Made by a program: the position numbers and the translations under genes. This document shows, in pieces, positions 8,640 to 18,036 of a stretch of 64,000 nt of DNA (position 1 is the first letter of the stretch; each line of letters opens with the position of its first letter). This DNA comes from DASPKM01 sp035628135 (GTDB lineage Bacteria; Bacteroidota; Bacteroidia; Chitinophagales; Chitinophagaceae), in the NCBI GenBank assembly GCA_035628135.1, contig DASPKM010000006.1, positions 186,001 to 250,000 on the forward strand, in the 5' to 3' direction. The notes below the pieces were generated by a model. That model did no database searches. It had not been told where the DNA came from and was given only the letters and a program-made list of their open reading frames with translations.

Positions 8640-8758
8640 GCAAAATTTTTGGTAAAGAGATAAAATAGAATGATCAGCAGCACCAGGAAGCCTATTACCA
8701 GCGCATACCAGTGTTGCCATTTTTTAAAGACAGGCACTTTATCGTCAGTATCGTTCAT
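8636..8758 (-). CDS. 40-residue single-pass membrane microprotein upstream of symporter
   Basis: Read by hand from ATG 8758: an acidic N-terminus (MNDTDDKVPVFKKWQHW) is followed by one hydrophobic helix (YALVIGFLVLLIILFYLF) and a short tail ending in NFA. The stop TGA overlaps the symporter ATG, and the gene begins one base after the stop of the 51-residue gene. That perfect coupling argues it is translated. By analogy with small subunits that accompany some SSS-type carriers it may be an accessory subunit, but I recognise no family. Confidence 0.72.
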   Translation of the reverse strand: MNDTDDKVPVFKKWQHWYALVIGFLVLLIILFYLFTKNFA

Positions 8759-8759
8759 G

Positions 8760-8915
8760 TTATCTTCTTCTTATCAGCCCGCTCACAAGCAATCCAATGG
8801 CAAGCCCTATCAGCAGGCCTATGTGAACGCGTTTAATAAATACCCCTAAGAGCAGGCCGCCGACAATTGCTACAACAAGCGCCACGTTCCTGCGGTTCCG
8901 CGATGGTTGCGCCAT
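8760..8915 (-). CDS. 51-residue basic membrane microprotein
   Basis: Read by hand from ATG 8915, two bases after the stop of the PIG-L gene, and ending one base before the next microprotein. A basic N-terminus (MAQPSRNRRNVA) is followed by two short glycine-rich hydrophobic stretches (VVAIVGGLLLGVFI and IGLLIGLAIGLLVSGLI) and an arginine tail. The pattern fits a two-helix hairpin in the inner membrane with both ends inside. I recognise no named family. Function is inferred only from its position between deacetylase and symporter. Confidence 0.7.
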   Translation of the reverse strand: MAQPSRNRRNVALVVAIVGGLLLGVFIKRVHIGLLIGLAIGLLVSGLIRRR

Positions 8916-8917
8916 GC

Positions 8918-11380
8918 TCAGAATGCTTTTTTGAAATTCAATGCGATAATATTCGCCAATAAGCGGTATGCGCCCGGCACGCCTGCCGGAAGCTGCCTGA
9001 AAAATACCAGTCCCGTATAAACGAACTTTCCCTTGCCATAATCGGCGATGATCAGGCTTCCCTTTTGCTCCGGCTCGGATGGATCGTTCATGGCAAGCAC
9101 TGTTTCATATTTTGGGTCTAACTGGTCTGCAAAATAAATACCGCGCTCCTGTACCCAATCATTGAAATCATTTTCGCTGATCTTATTGGGAAAATTCAAT
9201 ACAGGATGTTCGGGTTTCAGGAAGGTGACCTTTGCTGTTTCGTCGGTAACACGGTTGCGGCTTACGACAAAGGGATAGGGACCGATCTTGCTGGCACGCA
9301 GGGGACCAGCAAAGTTGTTGGTATTGTATTGAACTATCAGGTTTCCGCCCTGGTTCACGTACTCCATCAATACATCATATTTGTCTGCCAGGTAATTCTG
9401 CACGTTGTAAGCGCGCACGCCGGTAATCACTGCGTCGAATGTTCTGAGGGTGGCAGGCGTGATGTCTTTCTCTTTTAACATCACTACATCATACCCCATT
9501 TGCACCAGGGCTTCGGGAATTTTATCACCCGCGCCCTCGATATAACCCACACGCTTACCCGCAGTTTTAACGTCGGCCACTACCAGTTTTACCTCCGCTA
9601 TGGTGAAGTAGTCTAACCGCGGAATGTGATCGTAGGAAATTGTGCGCAACTCTCTGGCGTCGGTGGTGACGGTATCGATCGAGAACCTCATCCGGGACCT
9701 TGCCACTTGTGTAACGGTATTTTTCCGCTGGGCCTGGTACGGGTAAGTGCCGTTGCTGGAAGGACCGGATATTACATCCAAGCCTATAGTATGCGACACC
9801 ATTGTCTGTACAGGCGGCGTATTCCTGCCTTGCTTGCGCGTAATGACGTTAAAGGGCTTGGGTTCATTGGTATTCAGCAAAACCACTTCTGGTTCAAAAC
9901 GGGCTGTAACCGCAGGCAGTACCGTTACGGGTTGATACAATTCTCCTTTTACAGGATCCGTGAACTTATATTTTACCGGGCGTGTAAATGCGATGTCCTG
10001 TCCTTCTACGTTCAAAACAAACACGGCTTCATACGCGGGCTTGCTTTCAGGATTGCCGATCAGCAAGGGATCGTTTACATTGAAGCTGCCCGGGCTCATT
10101 TCTTTTTCCAGCCAATAAGGTTGAGTGATCGGTTTGTTGGTGGCAACGGGCAAGGTTTTGCCAAAGGTCATATTGCGGTTGGTGGCCAATGCCTGGTTGT
10201 ATGCCGTATCGAAACCTTCAACGGAAATAGTCTTTGCGGTTATTGCAGGCAGCAGGCGGTTGATCAGCGCAAAATTAAACCGCAACGAATCGCCCTGCAC
10301 CGCATACGGTGTATTGGTGGTGGCGTCCAGCCACAGCCCACTGCAAGCTTCAATTAGCTGAACGATCTCTTTCAGCTTCTGCGATCTCCAATATTCATCC
10401 TTCAGATTATTCATCTCCTTGTAGAGGTTTACAAGGCCCGGCACTGAGCGCTCAGGATTGGTGATAGAATAATTGCTGATGAGCTGCTCTATCAAAGATT
10501 GTACTTTCCGTCCGCCTTCTACCCTGCTCCAATCGGTTGCCACTCCTTCGAACACATCGCCGGTGGCCGACGTTCCTTCCACCGGAAGGAAATATTCAAA
10601 GGCCTGTCCACGGCCGCGGGGCACGCCAAATCCCTGGCTTTTGTGCTGGCTGCGGCTTTCGGCGGCTATCTCACCATAACTTTTTCCCAGCAAGGCACTA
10701 TATGCGCCCACATCCATTCTCAATGCATCCGGCGGGGGCGTTGCGTTCTGAGGAATGAAACTGTTCCATACTATTCTCTTTGCCTGCCATACCGTAACAC
10801 CGTTCTTCAATTGTTGCGGAAAACGGCCAGGGTCTGCCGCAGCCTTAAAAGCCTCTCTCGCCAGTACCGCCGAACCCGAATGGTGGCCATGGCCCGCCCT
10901 GCTGTCTTCAGGAAAGCGCGTAATGATTACATCCGGGCGAAACCTGCGGATAACCCACACCACATCATGCAGAATTTTTTCCTTGTCCCAGATCCTGAAT
11001 GCTTCCTCTGTATTTTTTGAGAACCCAAAATCGTAAGCCCTGGTAAAAAATTGTTCCGCGGCATCGATCCTTCTCGCCGCGAGCAGTTCCTGCGTCCTGA
11101 TCATTCCCAATTCAATTCCCTGCTCATTGCCGATGAGGTTTTGCCCTCCATCGCCCCGGGTAATTGACAAATAACCGGTCCTGTACAATTTTTCCTTGGA
11201 GAAATAAGTGAGCAATCTCGTATTCTCATCATCGGGGTGGGCGGCCACGTACAGCACCGATCCCAGGGTGTTCAATTTTTTAAGTTGCAGTAATATTTCA
11301 GCGGAAGTATAAGAAGGAGGAGTCTGACCCAGGCATGCGCCTGTAACAGTCAGTAAAGCAAGCAATAGAGTTGTCCTCAT
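8918..11380 (-). CDS. PIG-L (LmbE-like) family deacetylase, large exported form
   Basis: An 820-residue protein with an N-terminal signal sequence. The PIG-L zinc/catalytic motif AHPDDE is at 47-52, SITRGDGGQN at about 72-81, and the later zinc-ligand region GHGHHSG near 163-169, so the enzyme should hydrolyse N-acyl groups from a sugar or glycoconjugate. The N-terminal 300 residues are the catalytic domain. The remainder contains beta-rich and glutamine-amidotransferase-like regions (for example VITGVRAYNVQNYL and GGNLIVQYNTN), as in long Bacteroidota members. It heads an operon with two microproteins and an SSS symporter, which suggests deacetylation outside the cytoplasm followed by sodium-driven uptake. 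The physiological substrate is not known. Confidence 0.9.
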   Translation of the reverse strand: MRTTLLLALLTVTGACLGQTPPSYTSAEILLQLKKLNTLGSVLYVAAHPDDENTRLLTYFSKEKLYRTGYLSITRGDGGQNLIGNEQGIELGMIRTQELLAARRIDAAEQFFTRAYDFGFSKNTEEAFRIWDKEKILHDVVWVIRRFRPDVIITRFPEDSRAGHGHHSGSAVLAREAFKAAADPGRFPQQLKNGVTVWQAKRIVWNSFIPQNATPPPDALRMDVGAYSALLGKSYGEIAAESRSQHKSQGFGVPRGRGQAFEYFLPVEGTSATGDVFEGVATDWSRVEGGRKVQSLIEQLISNYSITNPERSVPGLVNLYKEMNNLKDEYWRSQKLKEIVQLIEACSGLWLDATTNTPYAVQGDSLRFNFALINRLLPAITAKTISVEGFDTAYNQALATNRNMTFGKTLPVATNKPITQPYWLEKEMSPGSFNVNDPLLIGNPESKPAYEAVFVLNVEGQDIAFTRPVKYKFTDPVKGELYQPVTVLPAVTARFEPEVVLLNTNEPKPFNVITRKQGRNTPPVQTMVSHTIGLDVISGPSSNGTYPYQAQRKNTVTQVARSRMRFSIDTVTTDARELRTISYDHIPRLDYFTIAEVKLVVADVKTAGKRVGYIEGAGDKIPEALVQMGYDVVMLKEKDITPATLRTFDAVITGVRAYNVQNYLADKYDVLMEYVNQGGNLIVQYNTNNFAGPLRASKIGPYPFVVSRNRVTDETAKVTFLKPEHPVLNFPNKISENDFNDWVQERGIYFADQLDPKYETVLAMNDPSEPEQKGSLIIADYGKGKFVYTGLVFFRQLPAGVPGAYRLLANIIALNFKKAF

Positions 11381-11461
11381 GAAATAGTAGCTTTTGGAAG
11401 GTCAAAGTAAAACAAAGCGCAGCCGGTATCCACCCCGCTTATACAAAAGTTTTGCTAACAA

Positions 11462-13984
11462 TTACTGCCCTACCAGGAAAACCGCGTTGCACAACAGCAA
11501 TTTGCCATTTTCCCAAAAACTCCTGAACAGCACGGCATCGGCCAGGTATACTACATTTCCCCTGCCCAGGTCCTGTACGCCAAACAGAAGCCCATCCTTG
11601 AGCCTTTCTTTGGTTTTGCTGCCCGCGAAGCCGCTAACATGATTATCCTTCTTAAGCACCCCAACGTTCCACCCGCCTTCTTTGATGAACTCGTAAATAT
11701 TGTCGTCCTGCTTCAGGGTGTAATACGTGTCTCCATACCCAAATGCAAGCGGATGCGAATTGTCCAGTTGCACCCTGTACACCGAACCGGGAATGCTGGT
11801 AACCAGGAAATCCCTTTCGCGGTTCTCGTACCTTCTTAGCAGGGAATAATCGTCTTTCTTTTCTTCTTTCTTATCGTCCTTTTTTTCTTCGCCCTTCAGC
11901 TTCAACCCCCATTCGGCCCTGCTTAACTGCGCCACCGCATTTTCCAGTGCAACGATCCTTCCGCCCTGCTGTACCCAGGTCTTGAGCTGGTCGGCCGAGG
12001 CCTTATCGTTCAGGAACCTGTAAAACCCATCTGGCATTATCAACACGTCGATGTCTTTCCAACTGGCCCTGGGCAATTCATCGTGGTTGATGAGCGTGAG
12101 CGGGTAACCGAGCTGCTGTTCAAAGAAATGCCAGATCTCTCCCGCCGCATTGGAGCCGATGCCGGACCCGGTAACCATCGCCACCTTGGGAGCTTTGATG
12201 ATGCGCACGCGATCGCTGCCAACGTCGAAGCCTTTGTCTACAAAACCCGATTCAAGGGCATACACATCGATGCCTGTGTTCATAGCAGCATCAGTCACCG
12301 CTTGAGCCAAATTGGCTACCTGCGCATTTGCGGCCCGGGTAATGATCAGTGAACCCTTTTCGAAGTTGCGGCCTTTAAAAACGAACGCCTGCTCCGCATA
12401 CCGCACCTTGATCTTTTGTTGCAAGAGATTGGACAAGAATTTTGCACTTTGCAGTCCGTCCCAGCTCGCAACATAAGCATATGCGGGTTGTATAGCCATG
12501 GCCATTGTTGGACTGGCGTGCTTGCCAGACGATGCCACAAAATTATTTACTGCGTATGCCTGCAATCCATAAGCATAGGGAAGCGCCCACGCCGTGATAT
12601 CATAGGTTGCCGAATCACTAAGCTTTGAATTGCGCTCAAATAGCACACGTATGAGATTTGATTTGGATTGATTCATGTTAATGACAATATCCGACGCACC
12701 GGCCCTGAAGCTCTCGGACCTGCCCGTATTATAGTTTATGCCGTTAAACGTTCCGTCATTGAGATTGGCCCAATCGATGCCGTTCCTGTCGAGCAACTGT
12801 ACGAGGCGGGTAAGGCGGTCGCCCTTATCAGATTTGATGATCACGGCTTTGAACTCACCACCCGGGGCATTGACAGCATCATTAAAATATTTCCTGAATT
12901 CTTTTTGCACACGCGCCGCGTTTTGCGAAGTAACTTCGATGGTAGCGAGCGAGGTAGTAAAATGATGCTCGAGCCTGTCGGCCAGAGTAAGCGTGTCCTC
13001 GTCTTCGGTTACCACTGCCAATCCTCCCCTGCTGTGGCCGCCCTGTTCATAGGTCATGCCGATGGCGCCGTTATATGTCGGGTAGGTATCACCGTAACTT
13101 GGATAAAAAAGGTCGAAGCGTTCTTTGGTAAAGTACAACCAGCCGGCCTGATCGAAATATTTTGCATTGTTGCGCCCGATCATGGTTTGAAACTCGCGCT
13201 GCCAGGGAGTGATCACTTCATGAAAAGGCTCCGCGGCGGGCGCGAAATAATAGGGCTCATTGAATCCCTGTTCATGAAAGTCAACGTGCACCTGGGGCAA
13301 CCATTCATTGTATTTTTTAATGCGTTGCTGCGTTTCCACCTGCGATTGCCAGGCCCAGTCGCGGTTAAGGTCGAAATTATAGTGATTGGTCCTGCCGCCC
13401 GGCCAGGGCTCGCTGTGCTCGCGGCTTTGCGGGTCGGCATTCGGCTTATTGCCTACTACCGATGTAAACCAGTTTACATACCGGTCGCGGCCATCGGGAT
13501 TTAAACAAGGATCGATGATGACCACGGTATTTTTCAACCATTCCTTTGTACGCGTGTTCGAGGGATCCGCCAATGCGTGCAGGGTTTTCATGGCGGCTTC
13601 GCTGGACGAAGGCTCATTGCCATGCACATTGTAGCTAAGCCATACTATCACGATGCCATCTTCTGTTGGCGCGGCCCGGTCCTTGGTTGCATTGGCCAGC
13701 CGCAGGTTGTTCATGCGGATGCTTTCCAGCCTTGCCATGTTTTCGGGCGAAGAAAAAAAAGCGAGGTATAAAGGCCTGCCTTCGTAGGTTTCGCCATACT
13801 GTTCCAGCTTCATTCTATTCGGTACGGCCTGGCTTACATACTTAAAATATTCTACGATGCGGTAATGGGGTGTATACCGGTCGCCTAGTTTATAGCGAAG
13901 AAATTGATCGGGCGATTGCACCACTTGCGCCAATGAGCTCACAACACATCCAAGCAGGAAAACAACGGTCAGGATTTTTTTCAT
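11462..13984 (-). CDS. M14 family zinc carboxypeptidase, exported
   Basis: An 840-residue protein with a signal peptide (MKKILTVVFLLGCVVSSLAQ). Zinc ligands H121 and E124 lie in NVHGNEPSS. The third-histidine region is VHVDFHEQG (232-240), and the probable catalytic glutamate is in TYEQGGHSRGG near 313. The C-terminal half resembles a glutamine-amidotransferase-like fold (MVTGSGIGSNAAGEIWHFFE), and there is a lysine/glutamate stretch (KKDDKKEEKKDD), probably a flexible loop. I prefer ATG 13984 because it begins the signal peptide; in-frame upstream codons exist but add a poor leader. It lies 81 bp upstream of the PIG-L gene on the same strand, so the two may share transcripts. The peptide substrate is unknown. 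Confidence 0.9.
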   Translation of the reverse strand: MKKILTVVFLLGCVVSSLAQVVQSPDQFLRYKLGDRYTPHYRIVEYFKYVSQAVPNRMKLEQYGETYEGRPLYLAFFSSPENMARLESIRMNNLRLANATKDRAAPTEDGIVIVWLSYNVHGNEPSSSEAAMKTLHALADPSNTRTKEWLKNTVVIIDPCLNPDGRDRYVNWFTSVVGNKPNADPQSREHSEPWPGGRTNHYNFDLNRDWAWQSQVETQQRIKKYNEWLPQVHVDFHEQGFNEPYYFAPAAEPFHEVITPWQREFQTMIGRNNAKYFDQAGWLYFTKERFDLFYPSYGDTYPTYNGAIGMTYEQGGHSRGGLAVVTEDEDTLTLADRLEHHFTTSLATIEVTSQNAARVQKEFRKYFNDAVNAPGGEFKAVIIKSDKGDRLTRLVQLLDRNGIDWANLNDGTFNGINYNTGRSESFRAGASDIVINMNQSKSNLIRVLFERNSKLSDSATYDITAWALPYAYGLQAYAVNNFVASSGKHASPTMAMAIQPAYAYVASWDGLQSAKFLSNLLQQKIKVRYAEQAFVFKGRNFEKGSLIITRAANAQVANLAQAVTDAAMNTGIDVYALESGFVDKGFDVGSDRVRIIKAPKVAMVTGSGIGSNAAGEIWHFFEQQLGYPLTLINHDELPRASWKDIDVLIMPDGFYRFLNDKASADQLKTWVQQGGRIVALENAVAQLSRAEWGLKLKGEEKKDDKKEEKKDDYSLLRRYENRERDFLVTSIPGSVYRVQLDNSHPLAFGYGDTYYTLKQDDNIYEFIKEGGWNVGVLKKDNHVSGFAGSKTKERLKDGLLFGVQDLGRGNVVYLADAVLFRSFWENGKLLLCNAVFLVGQ

Positions 13985-14015
13985 AATACGCATTGAATAA
14001 TTGCGTGAAGCTATG

Positions 14016-14045
14016 AAAAAAAGCGGCCACAACATGGCCGCTTTT
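14016..14045 (-). terminator. rho-independent terminator of the TonB-dependent receptor gene
   Basis: On the minus strand AAAAGCGGCCA, a five-base loop and TGGCCGCTTTT form an 11-bp stem followed by a run of seven Ts. It lies 57 bp beyond the receptor stop and just upstream of the M14 peptidase gene, so the two should be separate units. Confidence 0.85.
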
Positions 14046-14101
14046 AATTTGGAACCGGGAAATTTCTATTCGATAATTCCCCATTCTTTATTTCAAAATT
14101 C

Positions 14102-17100
14102 TTAAGGTTTCAATACTTTCTTCAACTCTCCTACATCCACCGCCAGCCTTGCAAACAGGAAACGGCCGTTGAAGCCGAACTGGTTTGCATTGAACAGGAA
14201 GCGGCCGCGGTTAGAAGCATCGCGGGCGGCGCTGTAACCTCCCAACGATTTTTCAGTACCCAATGCGCTTTGCACAGGATTGCCGTATACAGCAGAAGGA
14301 TCGTTGCGGGGGTCAACAAATACGCGCTCCGGGTAAATATCGAACACATTGTTTGCGCCAACGGAAATACTCAATCCACCCACGGGTCTCCAGGTAACTA
14401 CCACATCAGTGCTCCACCTCGCGTCGAAAGTTTGGTCGGTTCCAAGGCCCACATCGTTCCAGTAAACACCCGCGGCCGACCTTGAAGCGGGATCGACGTT
14501 GTGAATGTATTGCACTTCGCCGAACCTTACGGTGCGTACCTGGAAGTTCCATTTCCTAAGGTCGTAACCAAAGGTGAGGTTGATCTTATTGCGGGGCTGT
14601 GCCACTTCAATGCGCGAACGCTGTTGGCGATCGAAGAGTGCGGTGCTCAGGTCGTTGGCCGGGTTCTTGGTGGCATCGGAAAGGCTTGGGTTGTTCACCG
14701 GGTCATCGATAACAGAATTGGTCTTCAAAGGACCAACCACGCTGTTATGATTGAAATTCGCGGCAGCGCTGAGCATGGCATTGCCATTGCCCATGCGGAA
14801 GCGGTTAGTAATAACGATGTCGAGACCCTTTGTTTCGGTATTCACCGCATTTGTCCAGAACTGCAGGGCAGTAATGGATGCATCCACGCCATTGCTGTTA
14901 AGGATCGTAGCCACCAACGGGTTGCTGCGGTTAAACTGTGTTGATAATACTATACGGTCTTCGATGCGGATGAAATAAGCATCCACGGTATAGGTAAGGT
15001 TGTTGCCCAATCGTCCTGCGAGACCAATGGTTGCGCTCCTTGATTTTTCAGGAAGCAACTGGTCGATGCCGAATGCTGTGCGCACGATGGCGTTGTTGTT
15101 GTTCACGGTCAACGCCTGCGAAGGCAGTCCGCCTACGAACTGGGTCGATGTGTTCTGGAAATAACGCTGGTGCAGCGAAGGTGCGCGGAAACCGGTGTTC
15201 AAAGATGCGCGCAGCGAAACATTCTTGCTTACATCCAGCCGGCCGGTGAGCTTTCCGCCGAGGTTATCGTAGTCGATATCGTTTTCTTCACTGTATTTTT
15301 CGTAGCGAACGGCGCCGCCGATCAGTGCCCTGCCCAGGCTCCATTCAAGGTCAAGGTAGGCAGAGGTTATATCTCTCTTAGCGCGGACGGCATCTGTGGG
15401 TTGAAAGCCAGGGAAAACCTGCGCGCCAGGTACTGCATTCACCGGCGCAAAGGTTACGTATTGATTGGTGCCGGGATAAGGCTGAATGGGATCGATGTTG
15501 GCAAGCCTTCCGCCATTGAGATACGAGTTGGGCTCGCCTGCTACTATCCTGTAAATTTCCCTGCGGTATTCAGCTCCATACGCCACGTTCAGGGTGCGGC
15601 CTTCCGACAGCTTGAAGCGCCGGGAGATATCGAGGTTGGCAGTGCCTTGTACAAAGCGCAGCTTGCCTGCATTGAACTTCGTTTGTACTTCATCGGTAGG
15701 AGCCAACGAAGCGTTGCCCGTGTTCTCTACATAAAATGTAAAGCCGTTGGAACCGCGGGTATAACTGAGATCAATATCCCAGTTGTACAGGTTAAAGCGG
15801 GTGCCGCCGATAACGGAATAATCATTGATCAAAGAATGTATTTCAGGAAGGAACCCATCGTAATAATAACGTTGGCCATTGGCCAGCACAGGCTGTTGCG
15901 ACATGGAATTGGGATTGCGGCTGAAACCACTCGCAATGCCATTCCGCGACGACGCACCTATGGTAACGTAGATCTCCGCTCTTTCTGAAAGATTGAGACC
16001 TGCATTCAGGAAGCCGCCTACATTTTCTGAACCCGAGTTGCCGGCCACGATGTTGCGGCGGTCGTAACCACGGCTTGCCACCATGGCTTTGTCCATATCT
16101 ATCAGCCAGCGGCGGTAGTCGGTAGCGCTCACACTTCCCGGACCGGTTGGAAAATTACCGGCATTGCCGATATATACCAGGGGTATATTATCCAGGCCGC
16201 TCCTGTTGCTGCGGTCGCGCTTCAGCCATTGGCCACTCAGCGTAAGGTAATGTCCTTTTTTGCTGGTGGCGCCCCAGGTAAAATCAACCTGGCGGTTAAG
16301 TCCATCGTTTATTTTGGTGCCCCCGTTATAAGGCATGTTGGTAAAGTTTTGACCAGCCATGCCGGAGATGCTGAGGCCATTGAAATTTTTCTTCAATACT
16401 ATATTGATAACGCCTGCAATGGCATCGGAGCCGTATTGCGCCGCCGCGCCATCTCGCAGCACTTCTATGCGTTCGATGGCGGCGAGGGGAATGGCGTTGA
16501 GGTCGGTACCTACTGATCCGCGGCCTACCGTACCATTGATATTTACCAAGGCGGTATTATGCCTGCGCTTACCATTGAGCAGCACCAGGGTTTGATCTGG
16601 CCCCAGGCCCCTAAGGCCCGCGGGATCGATGTGGTCTGTACCATCTGAAATGGTTTGGCGGGCCGACTGGAATGAAGGCGCCACGTATGTAAGCGTTTGG
16701 CCAAGGTCGACCTGGGCGAATTGTTTGATTTCGCGTGTGCTGATAACGTCTACGGGTACGGGCGTAGTGAGCTTGCTTCGTGGAAGCCGCGACCGGGAGC
16801 CTACCACTACCACGCCGCTAAGGTCCGTTACGCCGGTAAGCGTAACGTCCTGGCTAACGGTTTCGCCGGCATTAACGGTAACGGATATGCGCTGGGCTTC
16901 CTGCCCCACATAACTTACGATAAGTGTGAGCGACCCGGGTTGAACGCGGATCGTGAAATTTCCATTGGCATCGGTGATGGTGCCGCCTTTTTGTCCCTCA
17001 ACAGTAATGGAAGCGCCGGTGAGCGGGCTGCCATTCGCATCTTTAACGGTGCCTTTGACCGTTGCTGCCTGGGCGAAGGCGGACTGGGCTGCAAGCAAGA

Positions 17101-17155
17101 GCACAAAAAGCAGGCTTGCACTGCGCAGCAGTTGGAGAACTTTTCTCATAAGCAT
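14102..17155 (-). CDS. TonB-dependent receptor with N-terminal carboxypeptidase-regulatory domain
   Basis: A 1017-residue outer-membrane receptor. It has a signal peptide (SASLLFVLLLAAQSAFAQ), then a CarboxypepD_reg domain (VKGTVKDANGSPLTGASI), a VVVVGSRSR linker, a plug with GLRGLGPDQTLVLLNGKRRH and AQYGSDAIAGVINIVLKK, and a 22-strand-type barrel. There is no SusD gene nearby, and the long barrel and plug resemble receptors for siderophores or other metal complexes rather than glycan SusC; the ligand is unknown. I chose ATG 17155, followed by a second ATG two codons later; the in-frame extension to 17254 adds an unlikely leader. A terminator-like hairpin and tandem 11-mers lie upstream in the leader, so premature termination may control expression. 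Confidence 0.92.
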   Translation of the reverse strand: MLMRKVLQLLRSASLLFVLLLAAQSAFAQAATVKGTVKDANGSPLTGASITVEGQKGGTITDANGNFTIRVQPGSLTLIVSYVGQEAQRISVTVNAGETVSQDVTLTGVTDLSGVVVVGSRSRLPRSKLTTPVPVDVISTREIKQFAQVDLGQTLTYVAPSFQSARQTISDGTDHIDPAGLRGLGPDQTLVLLNGKRRHNTALVNINGTVGRGSVGTDLNAIPLAAIERIEVLRDGAAAQYGSDAIAGVINIVLKKNFNGLSISGMAGQNFTNMPYNGGTKINDGLNRQVDFTWGATSKKGHYLTLSGQWLKRDRSNRSGLDNIPLVYIGNAGNFPTGPGSVSATDYRRWLIDMDKAMVASRGYDRRNIVAGNSGSENVGGFLNAGLNLSERAEIYVTIGASSRNGIASGFSRNPNSMSQQPVLANGQRYYYDGFLPEIHSLINDYSVIGGTRFNLYNWDIDLSYTRGSNGFTFYVENTGNASLAPTDEVQTKFNAGKLRFVQGTANLDISRRFKLSEGRTLNVAYGAEYRREIYRIVAGEPNSYLNGGRLANIDPIQPYPGTNQYVTFAPVNAVPGAQVFPGFQPTDAVRAKRDITSAYLDLEWSLGRALIGGAVRYEKYSEENDIDYDNLGGKLTGRLDVSKNVSLRASLNTGFRAPSLHQRYFQNTSTQFVGGLPSQALTVNNNNAIVRTAFGIDQLLPEKSRSATIGLAGRLGNNLTYTVDAYFIRIEDRIVLSTQFNRSNPLVATILNSNGVDASITALQFWTNAVNTETKGLDIVITNRFRMGNGNAMLSAAANFNHNSVVGPLKTNSVIDDPVNNPSLSDATKNPANDLSTALFDRQQRSRIEVAQPRNKINLTFGYDLRKWNFQVRTVRFGEVQYIHNVDPASRSAAGVYWNDVGLGTDQTFDARWSTDVVVTWRPVGGLSISVGANNVFDIYPERVFVDPRNDPSAVYGNPVQSALGTEKSLGGYSAARDASNRGRFLFNANQFGFNGRFLFARLAVDVGELKKVLKP

Positions 17156-17313
17156 TTTCAATTTGTTTAAATAATCCGGGTTCCCGAAGGGAGCGGTCAG
17201 CATGGTTTTGGTTACTACTGGTTTTAAAATTAGGGATTTTCGGCGCAAAACCATGATTTTTAAAGATAAGAATGCAGGTATGGGGGTATGAATTACCGGC
17301 TCCGGCCCTTTCC

Positions 17314-17346
17314 CAAAAAAAAGACACCGCCTCGGAGAGACGGTGC
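17314..17346 (-). terminator. intrinsic terminator or attenuator in the receptor leader
   Basis: On the minus strand CACCGTCTC and GAGGCGGTG pair over 9 bp (one G-T) around a TCC loop, followed by a run of eight or more Ts. It lies about 160 bp upstream of the receptor start on the same strand and has no coding gene directly in front of it, so it either ends a small RNA or acts as a leader attenuator. Confidence 0.65.
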
Positions 17347-17349
17347 CGT

Positions 17350-17378
17350 AGAACCCCTAAACATAAAAGAACCCCTAA
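17350..17378 (-). repeat. two direct 11-mers in the receptor leader
   Basis: AGAACCCCTAA (plus-strand reading) occurs at 17350-17360 and 17368-17378, an 18-bp period, immediately upstream (minus strand) of the leader hairpin. It could be a regulator site or part of a structured RNA. The rest of 17379-17693 holds A/T-rich DNA and no convincing gene. Confidence 0.6.
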
Positions 17379-17693
17379 CTTATAACATTTCAAATTTAGA
17401 AATCACATTGGATACTAAAATTATTTTTTTTTGTTTTTTTATCAATATGTTATTGACACCTCAATAATTCGTGAATCTACCCCTTGTTTACTGCGGTCAG
17501 CCGCCTTATATTATGGCCCGCGTTGAAGAAATTACCCTGGCAGGCTCAAAAATACCTACCCGGTAACGGAAAACCAGCCCCTATGGATGCCTCCGCCGCA
17601 GGAATATTGCAAGAATCTGGGATTCCTTTAGTTTAATTCGAAGGGTTGCGGGTTTTTATAGGACTCAATAATCATTAAACCATTGAACCTGGT

Positions 17694-17966
17694 ATGAAAA
17701 CCACGCAACCTTCCGACAAAACTGTCCATAAGCAGGAGCCCGGCCCATACAAAGTGCTCCATGATTTTTTGGAACGATACGAGGCCCGCGAATGCCACGC
17801 CGAGTTATGGCGGTTGCTTACCGCCGCGCTCTCCAGCGACGATGCCGATTCCTGGGATAGGCTTGACCGTGGGAACGTGGTGTTTTTTTGTAAGAACATC
17901 GATGACCTGCTGAAGGCCCTGTTCGAATTAAGGGAAGACATCAAAAAGAATGCAAACCTGCCTTAG
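17694..17966 (+). CDS. small hypothetical protein, 90 residues
   Basis: A soluble, charged, mostly helical protein (YKVLHDFLERYEARECHAEL, then NIDDLLKALFELREDIKK) with no signal peptide or membrane segment. I do not recognise the family. Coding character is reasonable and the start ATG follows a long intergenic region, 70 bp upstream of the ggt gene on the same strand. A similar-length reading frame exists on the opposite strand, but its protein is low-complexity and Ser-rich, so I treat it as a shadow. Function unknown; a small regulatory or partner protein would fit its size. Confidence 0.65.
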   Translation: MKTTQPSDKTVHKQEPGPYKVLHDFLERYEARECHAELWRLLTAALSSDDADSWDRLDRGNVVFFCKNIDDLLKALFELREDIKKNANLP

Positions 17967-18036
17967 GGCGCAGTAAGATGGCCGGGCGCATACCAGCCAA
18001 TGAAGTTTCCGTATTTTTATCGCCTAAAAATCTGAT

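Noticed and set aside
17513..17636. Two plus-strand 17-residue frames (17513-17566 and 17583-17636) before the small hypothetical gene
   Set aside because: Neither has a clear ribosome-binding site, membrane or conserved character; random frames of this length are common.
17440..17690. Possible riboswitch in the receptor leader
   Set aside because: I looked for cobalamin, TPP and SAM motif elements and found none; only the hairpin and 11-mers are reported.
17675..17944. Minus-strand frame of 89 codons opposite the 90-residue gene
   Set aside because: Ser-rich low-complexity translation typical of a shadow frame; the plus-strand product has better composition and context.
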